From NCBI GenBank assembly GCA_948146395.1, contig OX411552.1, positions 482,501-546,500 on the forward strand: a stretch of 64,000 nucleotides of DNA. The letters are read 5' to 3'. Shown here piece after piece: positions 1 through 11,819 of this stretch; position 1 is the first letter of the stretch; the number at the start of each line of letters is the position of its first letter. Below the pieces are notes generated by a model. That model made no database searches and was not told the origin of the DNA. It was given only the letters and a program-made list of their open reading frames with translations. Position numbers and translations under genes: made by a program. This stretch comes from Fragum whitleyi (taxonomy: Eukaryota > Mollusca > Bivalvia > Cardiida > Cardiidae).

Positions 1-1263
1 AAACTTCTACTAGATATTAAAGCTGTAATATTATATACATAAAAGATAGTAGTAATAAGTTGTTGAGTATAAAAATTGTAATAATAAGTTGTTATAAATA
101 ACAACTTCGTTGTTTTTTATGTTCATACATTTATTTAAATTTTAAGAGTGAGAAATTCTTAGTTGAGAACGAGAAAGGTTTTATAATCTACCATATTGCA
201 AGCTGTTTTTTCTTCTATTTCATCTTTAAACGACTAATTAGTTACCAAATTAATGCAGATATTTTACATTGTCCCAGTTCTACAGCTTCCCCAGGCTTTC
301 ATTGTATCTCCTCAAATTACATTATACTTTTAATACATCCATCTCCGAGAATATAGAACTGAAGGAATGGTGTAGACTGTTGGAAAATACTTTTTGAACA
401 TGTATTCATGTGTAACATAATAAGAAACATCGTGAAATTGACAATCAACTCGATCAAAACCATTCCAAAATCATTTGCTTATCGCTCTATACATGTGTAT
501 ATTCCAAAAACTAACTCACAAACACAAAATTGAAAAACCTTCCAAAATCGTTTTAAAACTAATTCGAAAACGTTTAAATAGACGAACTTTTCATTAAAAT
601 CGATCAAATCATTCCACGATTTCATTAAACGTAGTGGATTTTAAAACGGCTTATTGGCTCCTTAAGACATATAAACAAAATTATGTATATTGCAACAAAG
701 AGAGATATTAAAATATCGCAAATTTCGTCCAATAGGACGAAATTAGCAATATTATATTACCTCCCCTTAACTTCGTTAAAAACTCGCTCCTTCCACTCGT
801 TCAATTTCATTCTGCATATATTCCAAGATCATTCACCTTGTCAATTTTAGAATGTTATTAACTGTAATTGATTATTCGACTGTTCCGTCTCTATGATGCC
901 AATCTAAACTATTTTATTTTCTGACTTTTTTCTTCTTCCTATGTTGTTTGAGTCACGTGTAATAAAGACACGAAATCTCGTCTAAGATCTCGTTTGACTC
1001 TCATTGATCCGTGATTAACCCCGAGACAGAAAGATGCGTGAAAAGCCGCCCGACCTCAGTTTATAGGAGAAATCAAACACGCGTAGTTTTATTCTTCAAT
1101 TAATATCACGAATATCGGTTGTGACGAGCGCATTAAACGATGTGACGTTTGCCTGGAAATGGCCGCGCCATGAACACCAGGGATTCTTATTGTGCAATAC
1201 CAGATACCCATTTCGTTGACGATATTTTGAGTTTAGGGAAACATTTTTTCGTAAAAAAGATGC

Positions 1264-1371
1264 AATTACCATATTTTACCGTCTTCAATATTAATACAAA
1301 CTTCATAAACAAATCATAACATTACCATATTTTACCGTCTTCAATATTAATGCAAACTTCATAAACAAATC
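1264..1371. repeat. Two-copy 56-bp direct tandem repeat
   Basis: A segment beginning ATTACCATATTTTACCGTCT occurs at 1264 and again at 1320, almost identical (one A/G difference visible). The duplication appears recent because divergence is so low. No coding or RNA function is apparent. Confidence 0.85.
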
Positions 1372-1477
1372 AAATGTTCTATAAAATGATTTCAATTGGA
1401 TAAGCAAAATATTTTAGTAAATTATCACTTGATATCTTTTCCACAGACAAGTGAAAGTACCAAATGATAAAGTCACA

Positions 1478-1609
1478 CCCTGAGATTAGGATGACAAAAC
1501 ATGCGCAAACTGTTTTGCAAATTATACCCCGCTTTGCATGGGCACTTGCGTGCAAAGCGGGGTATAATTTGCAGAGAGTTTGCACAGTTTTGTCATCCTG
1601 AACGCAGGG
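1478..1609. mobile_element. Palindromic MITE, family A copy 1
   Basis: This is a foldback of about 130 bp with ends CCCTGAGATTAGGATG and CATCCTGAACGCAGGG. The inner arms contain TTATACCCCGCTTTGCA and its complement. It shares its end and core motifs with segments near 21857, 38879, 42301, 46411, 49038 and 62411, so it is a multi-copy non-autonomous DNA element. No transposase is encoded, and I cannot assign a superfamily from the ends alone. Confidence 0.8.
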
Positions 1610-2689
1610 TTGACATCGTTTATTTCACAATATTTATTGCGTTACCATGACGTCACATAAATAGGTACCTTGCGCGTTTTTTTACGTTGAATACCTTCGG
1701 CCAAAAAAACGCATAAAATTGCGTGCCATAGCCATATTTTTGATGGAAATAAGTGAAATTATCAACTCTGGAAAGCTTTTGACATGGCCAATCGGTTGAT
1801 ATGTGTTTAATTTCCTTTTGCCATTTTTTTCTAAAAACTGGCAACAAGCAAAAGTAATGGTGACGCCACAACGTTATATAAATCTGTCATATTTCTGATC
1901 AACATCCGAGATTTAATTTCTCTTTAAGAGATGAAGTGAGTATTTGTTAATTTCATTGAGAAATGAAACAAAAAACCTAGTCCCACTGTATAAATACGCA
2001 AAGCAAAAAAATGTCATGATTTGTCAACAATGAAGCAGTTTCTGATGTGACTACTTTTAGCGGAAGCTAACAAAATAGCTGCGTAATCAAAATTATCTTC
2101 ATTCAGAAATACAAAAAAATATTTTTGCCATTCAGAATGCACTAAAACTGATCGAATCAACTAGAATTAAAATATTTTCGTTTGATACCGAATTTAATGT
2201 TGTAGCTGAAACTTCAAAACGTATGGAGTTCCACCGTAAAACAGCATATTTCTTCTCTTTAAACTAACATCCAACAATAAGAAAAAGGTGTTTTTCATCA
2301 AAAAAAGTATTGTTAAAATAAAGATGAAAAATGACAGATCAAGACTCGCTTTTTATGTCATTAAGATATATAATTTTTGCTATCCTATCTTACTTATTTA
2401 CTTGCTTATATATTCTATCCTAGTTATTAAATATGTTCCAGAAATTCAGGATCCACCGTTTTATGACGTGCCGATAGATTTTTCCTTCTAATTCGTTTTC
2501 ATCTCGATCAATACCATTTCAAATCACTCTCTCTACGCTCCATTCATTCATTCAAAACATTCACTCAATCCGTTCAAAATCGCGCCAAAATTACTATTAA
2601 TAAATAATCAACAACAACAGTGAAAATAAATATAAATTGGTTCTACAAGAAATAGAAAACTATTTATAGAACTTGTATACTTTTTCATT

Positions 2690-2922
2690 AAAGGGAGGTA
2701 ATAAATATCGCTAATTTTGTTCATCCTGAACAAAATTAACGATAATGGATTACCTCCCTTTAATTTCACTCAAAACTCGCTCAACACACTCATTCAATTT
2801 CATTCCAGAATCATTCCAAAATCAGCCAGCTTGTCAATTTCACGATGTTCTAAACTGTATGTTCCCAAAAATTCAGGACCCACCATTTTATGACGTGTCG
2901 ATAGATTTTTCCTTCTAATTCG
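2690..2922. repeat. Foldback and direct repeat related to 690-880 and 2430-2495
   Basis: The part at 2693-2762 is an inverted repeat (GGGAGGTAATAAATATCGC against a right arm ending in ATTACCTCCC). With its right flank it matches 690-860, which carries a similar foldback and the same ACTCGCTC...CATTCAATTTCATTC flank. The segment 2857-2922 repeats 2430-2495, including TTTATGACGTGYCGATAGAT. This looks like two dispersed copies of an unknown element partly duplicated locally. Confidence 0.55.
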
Positions 2923-3432
2923 TCACACGACTCTGTCAATGATTTGACGTCTCCATATGCGAGAGTTTCCGAGATATTGACTCCGAAAATAATGATGATA
3001 TCGTCAAAAGCGACAGAGAGAGAAATATTCCGGGAAAATGGCGACCCTAGCGCCCCTATTAACTTGTAAAAATGATAGAGTCGCTCGGGTTAATCGATCA
3101 GGTCATATGAATAATCATATCGCGTGAAAATCTGCTCGTGTTGGTTCTAAAATTGTCATCGCGGTGAGCCGTATCCTTTACAGTGTAAATGTGACAGTCG
3201 CAGACAACAGTATTTAAACATGTCCAAATCTGAATAAGTAATACACTGTGTTTCAGTTTGTAAAATTGACAAAATTAATAACATTTGGTGAACAAATAAA
3301 AATAAATGGATTTCAAGTTTTGTTTTCCACTACTTTTTTTTTCAATATATGCACTGTGGCTGACAGTTATTTTTTTGTCCGGTAGGCCCCTTAAACCTTG
3401 CAATTTCATAAATACCAATCAGCTATACTTTT

Positions 3433-3500
3433 AAGCTCACCTGAGCACATCGTGCTCAAGATGAGCCTTTGTGATCATTGAATGTCCTGCGGCCTTACAG
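3433..3500. repeat. End fragment of a bivalve-type dispersed repeat
   Basis: AGCTCACCTGAGCACATCGT followed by a partly palindromic GCTCAAGATGAGC and TTTGTGATC resembles the terminal segment of a dispersed repeat that I recall as common in bivalve genomes. Its counterpart in reverse occurs at the end of the tandem element near 21690-21725. The rest of the element is absent here. The family assignment rests on memory. Confidence 0.5.
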
Positions 3501-4239
3501 TCTACAATAGATGTAGTAGTCTTACGAATAATAGACTCCGTGAAATGTGATTTCTATCAATACATTCTGTAGCATTCTTGATTAATCGTTAAACTAAATA
3601 TTATAGAAATTAATTGTTCACTTGAGAAGATCAATTTAAGACATTCTCGATTTTCCACGAAGGAAAATTCTGCCGTATTAATTCACATCAGATCTATTTG
3701 GCTATGAAACAAAACTGCTTCTCTAAATAGCATAGTCAATAAAACAAAAGTAAACGAAAACCATAAAAGTAATTCAAGTCTAATCTGAATTATCAAATGC
3801 ATTTTTTTTCAACGAATCAGTTTTATTTTATGCTAAAATGGCTATTTCTAAATCATTTTAGGAAAGCATCTCCATAAAGACGGCGCCAGAGACACTTTGG
3901 TTTAGACGGATAGTTTTACTTGGCTTAAATAATGATTAATTCAAAGAGAAAATAAAACTTTCTGGTAAAATCAGGCCGTATTTCTTATATCGTTGTATCG
4001 TTTAAGAAATGTCTTTTAAATGTATCGAATCGCCTTCATTTAAAAGGCTTGACTCTAAATGTTTATTCACACAGTCACCTGATACAGTATTCAGTTATAT
4101 CGCCAATATTTAAGAATCTTAAATTGGAGATATTTAGAATAATAATCATGTAGCTACTTATATTTCGAAAGCATAGACATTGTACATAAAGGTAATTTTC
4201 TTAAGCTCTACAACAAATGTATATTCAAAAGTCAGAGCA

Positions 4240-5215
4240 GAGTTAAAATGTCCTTCGAACACAATCTGACTTTACTTTGTGTACTTGAAATAATAATTAA
4301 AAAACAGTCTCGTTGTCGTGTACTTGGAACACCCTCTGACTCGTATTTTGTGCACTTAGAACAAACACTGACTCGCATGGTATGTACTAAGAGAACACAC
4401 TGTTTTGTACTTAGAACAAACACTGACTCGTATGTCGTGTACTAAGAACAAACACTCCTTCGTATGATGTGTACATTGAATACCTACTGACTGGCACTGA
4501 CTGAACACCATCTGACACGTAAGTTGTGTGCTTAAAACATTCGCTGACTCGAATGCCGTGTACTTAGAACACATATTGACTCGTATGTTGTGTACCTCGA
4601 ACACATTCTAAGCAGAGTTAAAATGTCCTTCGAGCACAACCTGACTTTTCTTAGTGTAAAAAAAATATATATAATAATAAAAATAATAAAAAAACAGACT
4701 CGTTTGTCGTGTACATTGAACACCCTCTGACCCGTATTTTGTGCACTAAGAACACACACTGACTCGTGAATTGACACACTTACTTGTATGATATGTAAAT
4801 AGAATGCACTCTGAATGGCATGTTGTGTACTCAGAACGCCCTCTGACTCGTTTGTTGTGATTTTCTGACATGTTGTTGTGTTCTTTGAACATTCACTGAC
4901 TTATAGTTTTGATAGAAACGCCCTCTGACTCGTTTGTTGTGTACTAAGACACCATCTGAATCCGGTGTTGGGTATTTAAACACCCTCTGTGCTCAGAACA
5001 TTCGCTGACTCGAATAATGTGTACTTCGAACACTCTCTGACTCATTCGTTGTGTACTTACAACACCCTCTGACTCGAAATTGTGTACTTGGAACATACAC
5101 TTACTTGAATGTTGTGTACTTTTACCCCTTGACACGTGAAAATGTTTGAACACACGAGGAGTCGAATTCTGTTTACTTTAAACAAACATGTCTCTGAGTC
5201 ATCCATGTATTCGAT
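4240..5215. repeat. Degenerate ~31-bp minisatellite
   Basis: Many diverged copies of a unit of about 31 bp occur here, roughly CTGACTCGTATGTTGTGTAC plus TTAGAACACC. Insertions and deletions between copies make the period irregular. Short open frames on both strands simply read through the repeats and encode low-complexity CSKYT/VLSTQ strings, so I do not treat them as genes. A T/A-rich interruption lies near 4660-4690. Confidence 0.8.
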
Positions 5216-6722
5216 CCAATAAAATATGAAAGCTGGTTGTCTTCAAATGTTTTAAACAAAATAAATGAATACTAACTCAAAAGGTCCACAGTCACCTTGG
5301 TAAATGTGCTAATACAAGCTTCTACCCTTGAGAACTTTGCAGAGATAATATACACCGTAGTTTTAAACGGTGCTATTTTCTATTGGGGATCTCAAAATGG
5401 TATATTTATAAAATAACAAATTCTTACCGTTGTTTATTGAAAATTTAACCACGCTTCTGAGTTCTAAGGCTCAATAAATAATCCACGAGGGCTTTTTTTC
5501 AATAAAAGACGGTTAGAATTTGTTATTATAATTCATTATGACTAAAGTTTCCCTATTCCATGGGAAACGCGGATATACCACATCTACAACAACTGCGGAT
5601 AAGTTTCATTTGATAATGCACGCTATTCTTTTTCACCAAAGTAAGCGACGGTAAGCAGTAATAAGCTCTCGTTTCTTTTAAAATTGGCCCTAAATCTAAA
5701 TTAGAAAAATGAACAAAATAACAAACAGAATTATTCTTAATTCGTTTTCTTCGATTTAACATACAAACATATGTATCTATCACGTTATGTTCAATCCAAG
5801 ATTTCAAGTGGGCCAGGGATTCATTTTTTTCCGGCATGAAGTGAACTTTAGTGGGTGCGTAGGTAAGGGGTAGGATAAAGCCTGAATGCTAATGATTATT
5901 GGCCAAGGACCTCAATGTCGAAATAAGAAAGAGTATTATACAATTAAATAAACTATCAAACGTAGTTAACATACCTTAAGAATTAAAAACAAATGCGATG
6001 TATTTTCTTGTCGATCGCCCATCTCCACTTTATTTTCACGATTTCGTTGTTGTGGAGTTAAAAGCAAACATCAATTCAATGTCATCCTGGTTATTTATCA
6101 CAAGGTGAACATAAATTACAACTAGATTCAGAGTTTGTTTCTAAAAACACTCATCAGTCGAGTAAAGTCCTACTTTTAATCCATCAACCCATCCGGAGAC
6201 AGTAAACTTGCGTAAACAATACTCGTCATAATTTTAAACTACGTCATGAACTACGTCATCGATGAAATATAATTCGCCAAAGTTAATTTGAGAGTTTTGT
6301 AAAGTAAAGTATTTTCCCTAAAGGCCCGGTCAAACAGACTTCCACGAGTCGATCTCGTGTAATTTCGCCAAATTTTTCATTTTTTTTTCTACACGCGGTG
6401 AAAAAACAGCACAATTGTCTCAAACGTGTTTAACACGCGAATGACAAGTGGACCAAACGCGCGTGTGTGCTCCGCGTGCCCATCGTATGTCCTCCACGAG
6501 TCCTCCGTGTGTGAGCGCTTGTGGTCAGAAAATAGGGTCACAAGTGATCACACGCAGCGCGCGTGTATCACTTGTGCTATGCGTGTGGTGCGTGTGCTCC
6601 ACGTATGTACCGCGTGCGCTTCGTGTGTGAGTCACGTGCCGATCACTTGTGCTCCGCTTGCCGCCCGCGTGTATTAAAGCCGCCGCACCAGGTGTTCTGA
6701 GACAGAGAGCCAGTCAGGCAAT

Positions 6723-6926
6723 GTGCTCGAAGACCTCGAGAGGGAGGCAGCAGAGCTCGGATCAGCCAACTATAGTTCCCAGCACAGGAAGAGGAGGAGG
6801 AGGAAGGAGGGCGAGGAGGAGAGTTGGACGCCCGAACTTCTTATATATCTTCAGACCAACCAAACACTCCTTGAAAAGCTGATGGAAATGTTCACTTGTC
6901 CACACTGTCACTGTCACAAGAACTAG
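6723..6926 (+). pseudogene. Possible remnant of the Harbinger Myb/SANT-like second protein
   Basis: A plus-strand frame encodes a basic tract (RKRRRRKEGEEESW) followed by LLIYLQTNQTLLEKLMEMF and a CPHCHCHKN end before a stop. Harbinger elements usually carry a second gene for a Myb/SANT-like DNA-binding protein, and a charged, helix-forming C-terminus would fit. No SANT motif itself is visible upstream. It could also be a chance open frame, so this is a weak call based mainly on position inside the transposon. Confidence 0.3.
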
Positions 6927-7015
6927 TCAAGTAGCATGTTGTCTTGCCCTGCAAAACTTCCAGCAGGGGATGAACACCATTCCACCATTGCTATTGACAA
7001 TCTGCAGTTGAAGAT

Positions 7016-7884
7016 TCATTGTTTTCTTAATAGCTGTCTGTTCCCAAAGGGCTTCATCATATAGCTTCTCAATGCATCGTCACCCACCAGGAAGTAAGGT
7101 AGATCTTCTGTGTCTCCTGGGAGGGGAGTAGGCTGAGGGAATCCAAACATGTCACCGTTCTGTAAGCCTTCTTTAAACTCACTGGCATTGTAGATATGCG
7201 CGTCTGATGAAGCCCCCTTGTCACTCACGTCCACCCATAAGAACTTAAAATCACTGGTGACCAGAGCCAAGAGAATAATGCTGAAAAACTCCTTGTAGTT
7301 GTAGAATTCAGAGCCAGAGTTGGAAGGGGCCTTGCTTGCTATGTGTTTGCCACCTGTTCAGCCAATCGTCTGTAATTTGTTGCCACTTTGGGGGTTTCTG
7401 GAGGTGCCAGCATCTCCTCACGATATACATGCACAATTGCCTCGCAAACTTCACGAACAATGAGGCTTATGGTGTTGTGTGGGACACGCCAGTCGTACTG
7501 CATCTCCCTGTATTTCGAGCCTGATGCAAGGTGCCTCAAAGTGATGGCCGCCTTTAAGCCTGTGTCCAAGGGAGCTCGCCAATTAGTTGTCTCCTTCGTC
7601 AGTGTTGGTGTCAGCCTTTCCACCAGTTCATCATACATCACCGGAGGCATTCTCATAAAGTCCTTGAATGCACGGAGGTCCGCGTTTCTCAGCTCTACCA
7701 TCAGCCTGTCATACAGCCCCAGCTGTGGCCTGCGGTTGATCCATTGGCGCACTCATGTGGCTCTGACTCTTCTTCGTCTTCTCATCACTCTTCTTCTGGC
7801 ATCCAGGGCTTGCTGAACCTGAAGTAGCTGGTTCTGATGTTCTTGCAGCAGCATAACCATAGTATTACGATACGCCGCATCCAT
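7016..7884 (-). pseudogene. HARBI1-like Harbinger transposase, broken
   Basis: The reading frame probably began at the ATG at 7884 (MDAAYRNTMVMLLQEHQ). It is then cut by an in-frame TGA at about 7755, immediately before WINRRPQLGLYDRLMVELR, which opens the typical N-terminal helical region of Harbinger transposases. That block continues through FKDFMRMPPVMYDELV, LRHLASGSKYREMQ and VPHNTISLIVREVCEAI to a stop at 7339. The next block (7310-7016) reads SEFYNYKEFFSIILLALV, WVDVSDKGASSDAHIYN and YFLVGDDALRSYMMKPFG, typical of the DDE domain. The GALDGKH-type segment expected between them (first catalytic Asp) and the terminal ENAFG-like region are missing. It should be inactive. GTG at 7752 is not a credible start. 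Confidence 0.85.
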
Positions 7885-8512
7885 GTTGCCTCTTCAACGT
7901 CTTGATTACAACTGATGAAAACTGTCCCTCACGCGATCTTCTTATAGCAGAAATTACTTATAGTACAAACGTGATTGAGACGTTGACAACGCGCGAATCA
8001 GTCGAGGTTGAATCGCGATTCAACGCGAAAACACGCAAATGGCCCGCGGATGACTCGTGACACAAAATCTGAGAAAGCCTTTTACACGCGGAGCACACGC
8101 TATCACAGGTGCTAGGAACGCTGTAGACAAGCAGATCACAAGTGGATGACAAGTGCTACACACGCAACCAGACGACGAATTTTTGCGTATGCCCGCGAGT
8201 GACCACTTGTCATCCACTTGAGATCCGCGAGTGTACCGTGTGTTATCGCGGTTGGTCCGCGTTTGTACCGCGTTTACGCCACTTGTGCGACACGCGATGG
8301 CCGTCGCGCCTAATTATTGTGCTGCTCAAAAATAAAATCGGGCTCCGAGCGCGTGTAAACTTTTTCGCGCGTGTGCGCACTTGTTATTCGCGAGTCCTCC
8401 ACGTTTCTTTCACGTGTCATTCACTAGTGACCGCGTTTTCTTCGCGTTTGACAGTTTTTCCTCGCGATACACTCGTGATCAACTCGCGGAAGGCTGTGTG
8501 ACCGGGCCTTAA

Positions 8513-10341
8513 CACTTATTTGACAGTCTTTAAATATTTTCGTACTATAGACAAATTGGGGATTTTTGTGTGTGTGTGCTTTTGGATCAGTTTGTCTTGT
8601 CAACATTCTTTACATAATGTAACATCAATAAAGATTTGTACTGGGGTGTAATGGAGCAGCCACTCAAAACTTATTTCGATGATTAGCGCCCATTGAACCA
8701 CGATGCGACTGCATGCTTTGTATAGACATAAAATCACGTGCCACGATAGAATATAGAATTTCAACCATACTAGCCCAAGGTTGCGTGTACTCAAATGTCG
8801 TCTGATTGGTCCCTTTTACGAAGGATATCAGCCATAATTGGTATAAAGAGACGAGGGGTGATTAAATCACAAATTTATGATGGACGGAATGTGTGCGCAG
8901 GAAATTGAACGTAGACTGTCATCGGAATGTCAGACGACTCGATTTATATCAGCGAAAATGACAGATTTCTGCCGGCAATGAATACAAAGTACCCATCTTA
9001 AACAAAACTAGCGGAAAATATGGAAGATAACTTTCCAGGGAACAATATTTTTCGCATAGAATTAAGTGGGCATCAAAAACGAGAATGATTTACTGTTATT
9101 TAAGTATGATTTTCCCAGAAAGAATTCCATGAGTAGTTAGTGTAGCAAAATACCGTGAAAGAGTATTGCCCATTGCAATATCTCAAGTATGCATGCATGG
9201 TGTTGCAAGTCGTCGTTTGTTCATGCATTTTAACCATTGACCAATTCATTGCCTGTTCAAACAGAACACAGAGATTTGTCAGACCGTTAGGACTAAGATC
9301 AACCTGTATAGACGTTACGTCTGATATAAGCTTACATTGTCAACTTTTTATTAAATATTTGTATTAAACTTACAAAAAAAACTAGGTTAAACGTAAAAAA
9401 ATGGCAAATTTTTTGGTATTAATTTAAATTCAACGGGATTAGGTTTATATCTTCTAACCGGTTTTTTTTTTTTTTTTTTTTTTCAAACGTAGACGTTTGA
9501 TTTACGAAAGCAAGGTATTTGACCCGTTATAGCTCCGGAACGTTTCGGAAGTAATCGACTTTAACAGTGTTGACCGAGGTTTCCTTATGATTTCATTAGG
9601 AAACCTCTGTCAACATTGTGAAAGATCATGAGTTCCGAAATGTTACGGAACTTTTACGGGTCAACTATTCTCATTGCACCATGCCAACCGATATCCTTAC
9701 AGCACTTTTCTTCTCCTTTCACGGCGCCACAATGGCATTGTGTCATAATACCTTAAGTTATCAGTTTATATTTTGTAGTCAGTATTTTGCACGAAAGATC
9801 TGCACACGGTATCAAGGGAGATTTCAGTACTGAATAAGGTAGAATTATATCTCTTCCAGGATAATTGGATTCGTTTGTGATATTAATGTCGAGTATTTAA
9901 TCAGAATTGCTTTCAAAACTTCAGAATATCTCCATTTAAAGGAAAATACGGTAAAATTGAATCTACCTTATCGTTTAGATTGTATCATAATATTGGTCTC
10001 TGATGGCAAGCTTACCATTTAATATGTAAGTGTGTTTGGAAAATGCTGCATCGAGAAATAATAATCAACTTCATTCAGTTTGGTCAGACAGCGCCACGCA
10101 AGAAAAGTGTATTCCGGAACTCCGTATAATAATATTTAAAAAAATACCTTGGCTCTTGCAGAGGTCACCAAAAAGGAATTTAAAAAAAATAAAAATTATC
10201 ATAAATAAGAAATCTTTGCTTTCGTGCATATCCTTTAATTTATTTTCTATATTATGGAAGATTAAATAAAAAGAAAAACTGTTACATCAACAAAATATGT
10301 TTAAACCAAAATAGTAATGTAGGAGGATAGAATGGTGTAAA
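8513..10341. other. Gene-free stretch with one MITE
   Basis: No credible gene is visible. The stretch holds a run of about 22 T at 9462-9483, a foldback MITE at 9510-9672 (family C), and short ORFs without recognisable similarity. The rest is AT-rich single-copy-looking DNA as far as I can judge. Confidence 0.55.
9510..9672. mobile_element. Foldback MITE, family C copy 1
   Basis: Long inverted arms are joined near the centre by GAGGTTTCCTTATGA and CATTAGGAAACCTC. The outer ends read GGTATTTGACCCGTTATAG and its near complement CTTTTACGGGTCAACTATT. The same element recurs near 22417 (deleted), 24203, 47957 and 56709. No coding capacity is present. Confidence 0.8.
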
Positions 10342-10414
10342 TACAGTAAAACTTGTATTAAGCGACCACTTACGGGACCACCCAAAATGCGGTCGTAAAA
10401 GGAAATGGTCGCTT

Positions 10415-10463
<49 letters not shown>

Positions 10464-10539
10464 TCTTTATTCAGACTTGTACATAACATACATCGTCTAC
10501 AAAAATATATACTAATAACACGTGAAAAAAGGCTCACAC

Positions 10540-10558
10540 ACACTCACAAACACACACA

Positions 10559-10592
<34 letters not shown>
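10540..10592. repeat. CA microsatellite and A-run
   Basis: An imperfect (CA)n tract runs directly into about 22 A residues, inside the LINE 3' untranslated region. It is low-complexity sequence with no inferred function. Confidence 0.9.
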
Positions 10593-10593
<1 letters not shown>

Positions 10594-11819
10594 CACTCAC
10601 ACGCATGTATACTCGCGCCATGATTACAAATATCACTATAGTAGCCACGTATATCTCCACAATTCGAAGTGAGCGACCAAATGTCGACTCCGCCTACAGT
10701 GTATAGACCGACTCGACCTTCGATCACCCCCCCAAACCTGCGGACCCATACACGTGGTACGATCATCTAATCATTAGATTAAGTTGTTTTTGCATACCAA
10801 TGATGAAGTTGATATTGAAAAGGAGAGTAGATTATTTTTCGGGTAAAAACAGTATAAACAGTACCTGTGTTGTTCAATTTGATATTGCCTAATTAAGAGA
10901 TTCTTTTATTTATAAGCCAACATAAATATTTAATTTTAACCGTCGCAATGCGTAGAAACAATTTTGCATTATCGAATCAAATTCTAAACAAATTCAAAAC
11001 GGAAGAAAGCACTGGGAGTGCTCTTTGAAATTATTTTAGAATTCTATTTCGGCCAATGAATTTCTAGACAAACATGACTCAATTACACAGTTAGCGGAGT
11101 AGATGAAGATCAGGCTGCACATAAATGCTGACTGATGTACATCTATCCCGCCTCTGTAGCAGAACATTTCCGGGGTTGAACTAGGCTAAACTTTAAGAAT
11201 ACAAAGTTGAAGAAAATATACATTTAAACAAGATTAATTCACACGTTTTGTAATTCGTTTCGCTTATACGAGTCAACATATTTTAATATTATGGATGGAT
11301 GTAGATGTTGCCCATGATCAGCCAACACAAAAAAGTAGGCCAATCACACACGACATCCACATCAATTTTGAAACCAGCATCATCAACTAAAGATAAAATA
11401 AAGCTAAATAACCGACTAAACTACCCGTCAAGTCAGCCTTGTTCTAAAAAAGTCCAAGACTGTCTTTTGGGTAAAGTTTCTAAATAGCACTTAAACTTAT
11501 CGGTAATTAATTTGTGGTCCGTTCGCCCAGCCTTGCCGAATTGAAACACAAGGCAGGGCGACGGTTCCATTACAACCAGCAAAATGGATTAATTTTTTTA
11601 TGTATCTGTTAAAATTTTCAAAATAAAAGTAGTATCGTACAAGCTTTAACTTTTTAATATATAACCATCATATAGATTTTGAGCAATCAAATATTTAATT
11701 CAGAATCCTTTGCAATGTTAATTCAAATGCTAATACTAAGACTTGACAATAAAAGCTTACTTGTTATCCTTGAAAAACACCATACAACCTACACCGGTAG
11801 GGATTAGGTTTAACGGCTT

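Larger units (their letters stand above)
1..6318. other. Gene-free repeat-rich stretch
   Basis: I see no convincing coding region here; the open frames are short and resemble nothing I know. The stretch holds a foldback-bearing segment at 1-195 related to 34430-34645, a 56-bp direct duplication at 1264-1371, a palindromic MITE at 1478-1609, related segments at 690-880 and 2690-2880, a 65-bp direct repeat (2430-2495 and 2857-2922), an end fragment of a bivalve-type dispersed repeat at 3433-3500 and a degenerate minisatellite at 4240-5215. From about 5216 to 6318 I see nothing identifiable. Confidence 0.6.
6322..8509 (-). mobile_element. PIF/Harbinger DNA transposon, decayed
   Basis: The termini are inverted repeats starting AGGCCCGGTCA (6322) and ending TGACCGGGCCT (8509), flanked by a TAA target duplication on both sides (6319-6321 and 8510-8512). 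A 3-bp TWA duplication is the hallmark of PIF/Harbinger. Inside, on the minus strand, are two blocks of a HARBI1-like nuclease with a stop and a missing segment. Both subterminal regions (6410-6690 and 7960-8500) are packed with words such as ACACGCG, CGCGTGT, ACAAGTG and CACTTGT, which may be transposase-binding repeats. The element is more GC-rich than its surroundings. Confidence 0.9.

Noticed and set aside
5553..5837. 94-codon minus-strand open frame
   Set aside because: No similarity to any family I know, no splice or promoter context; likely chance.
6426..6677. Plus-strand open frames in the Harbinger subterminal region
   Set aside because: They read through repeated ACACGCG/CGCGTGT words and encode low-complexity CAS/CVS strings.
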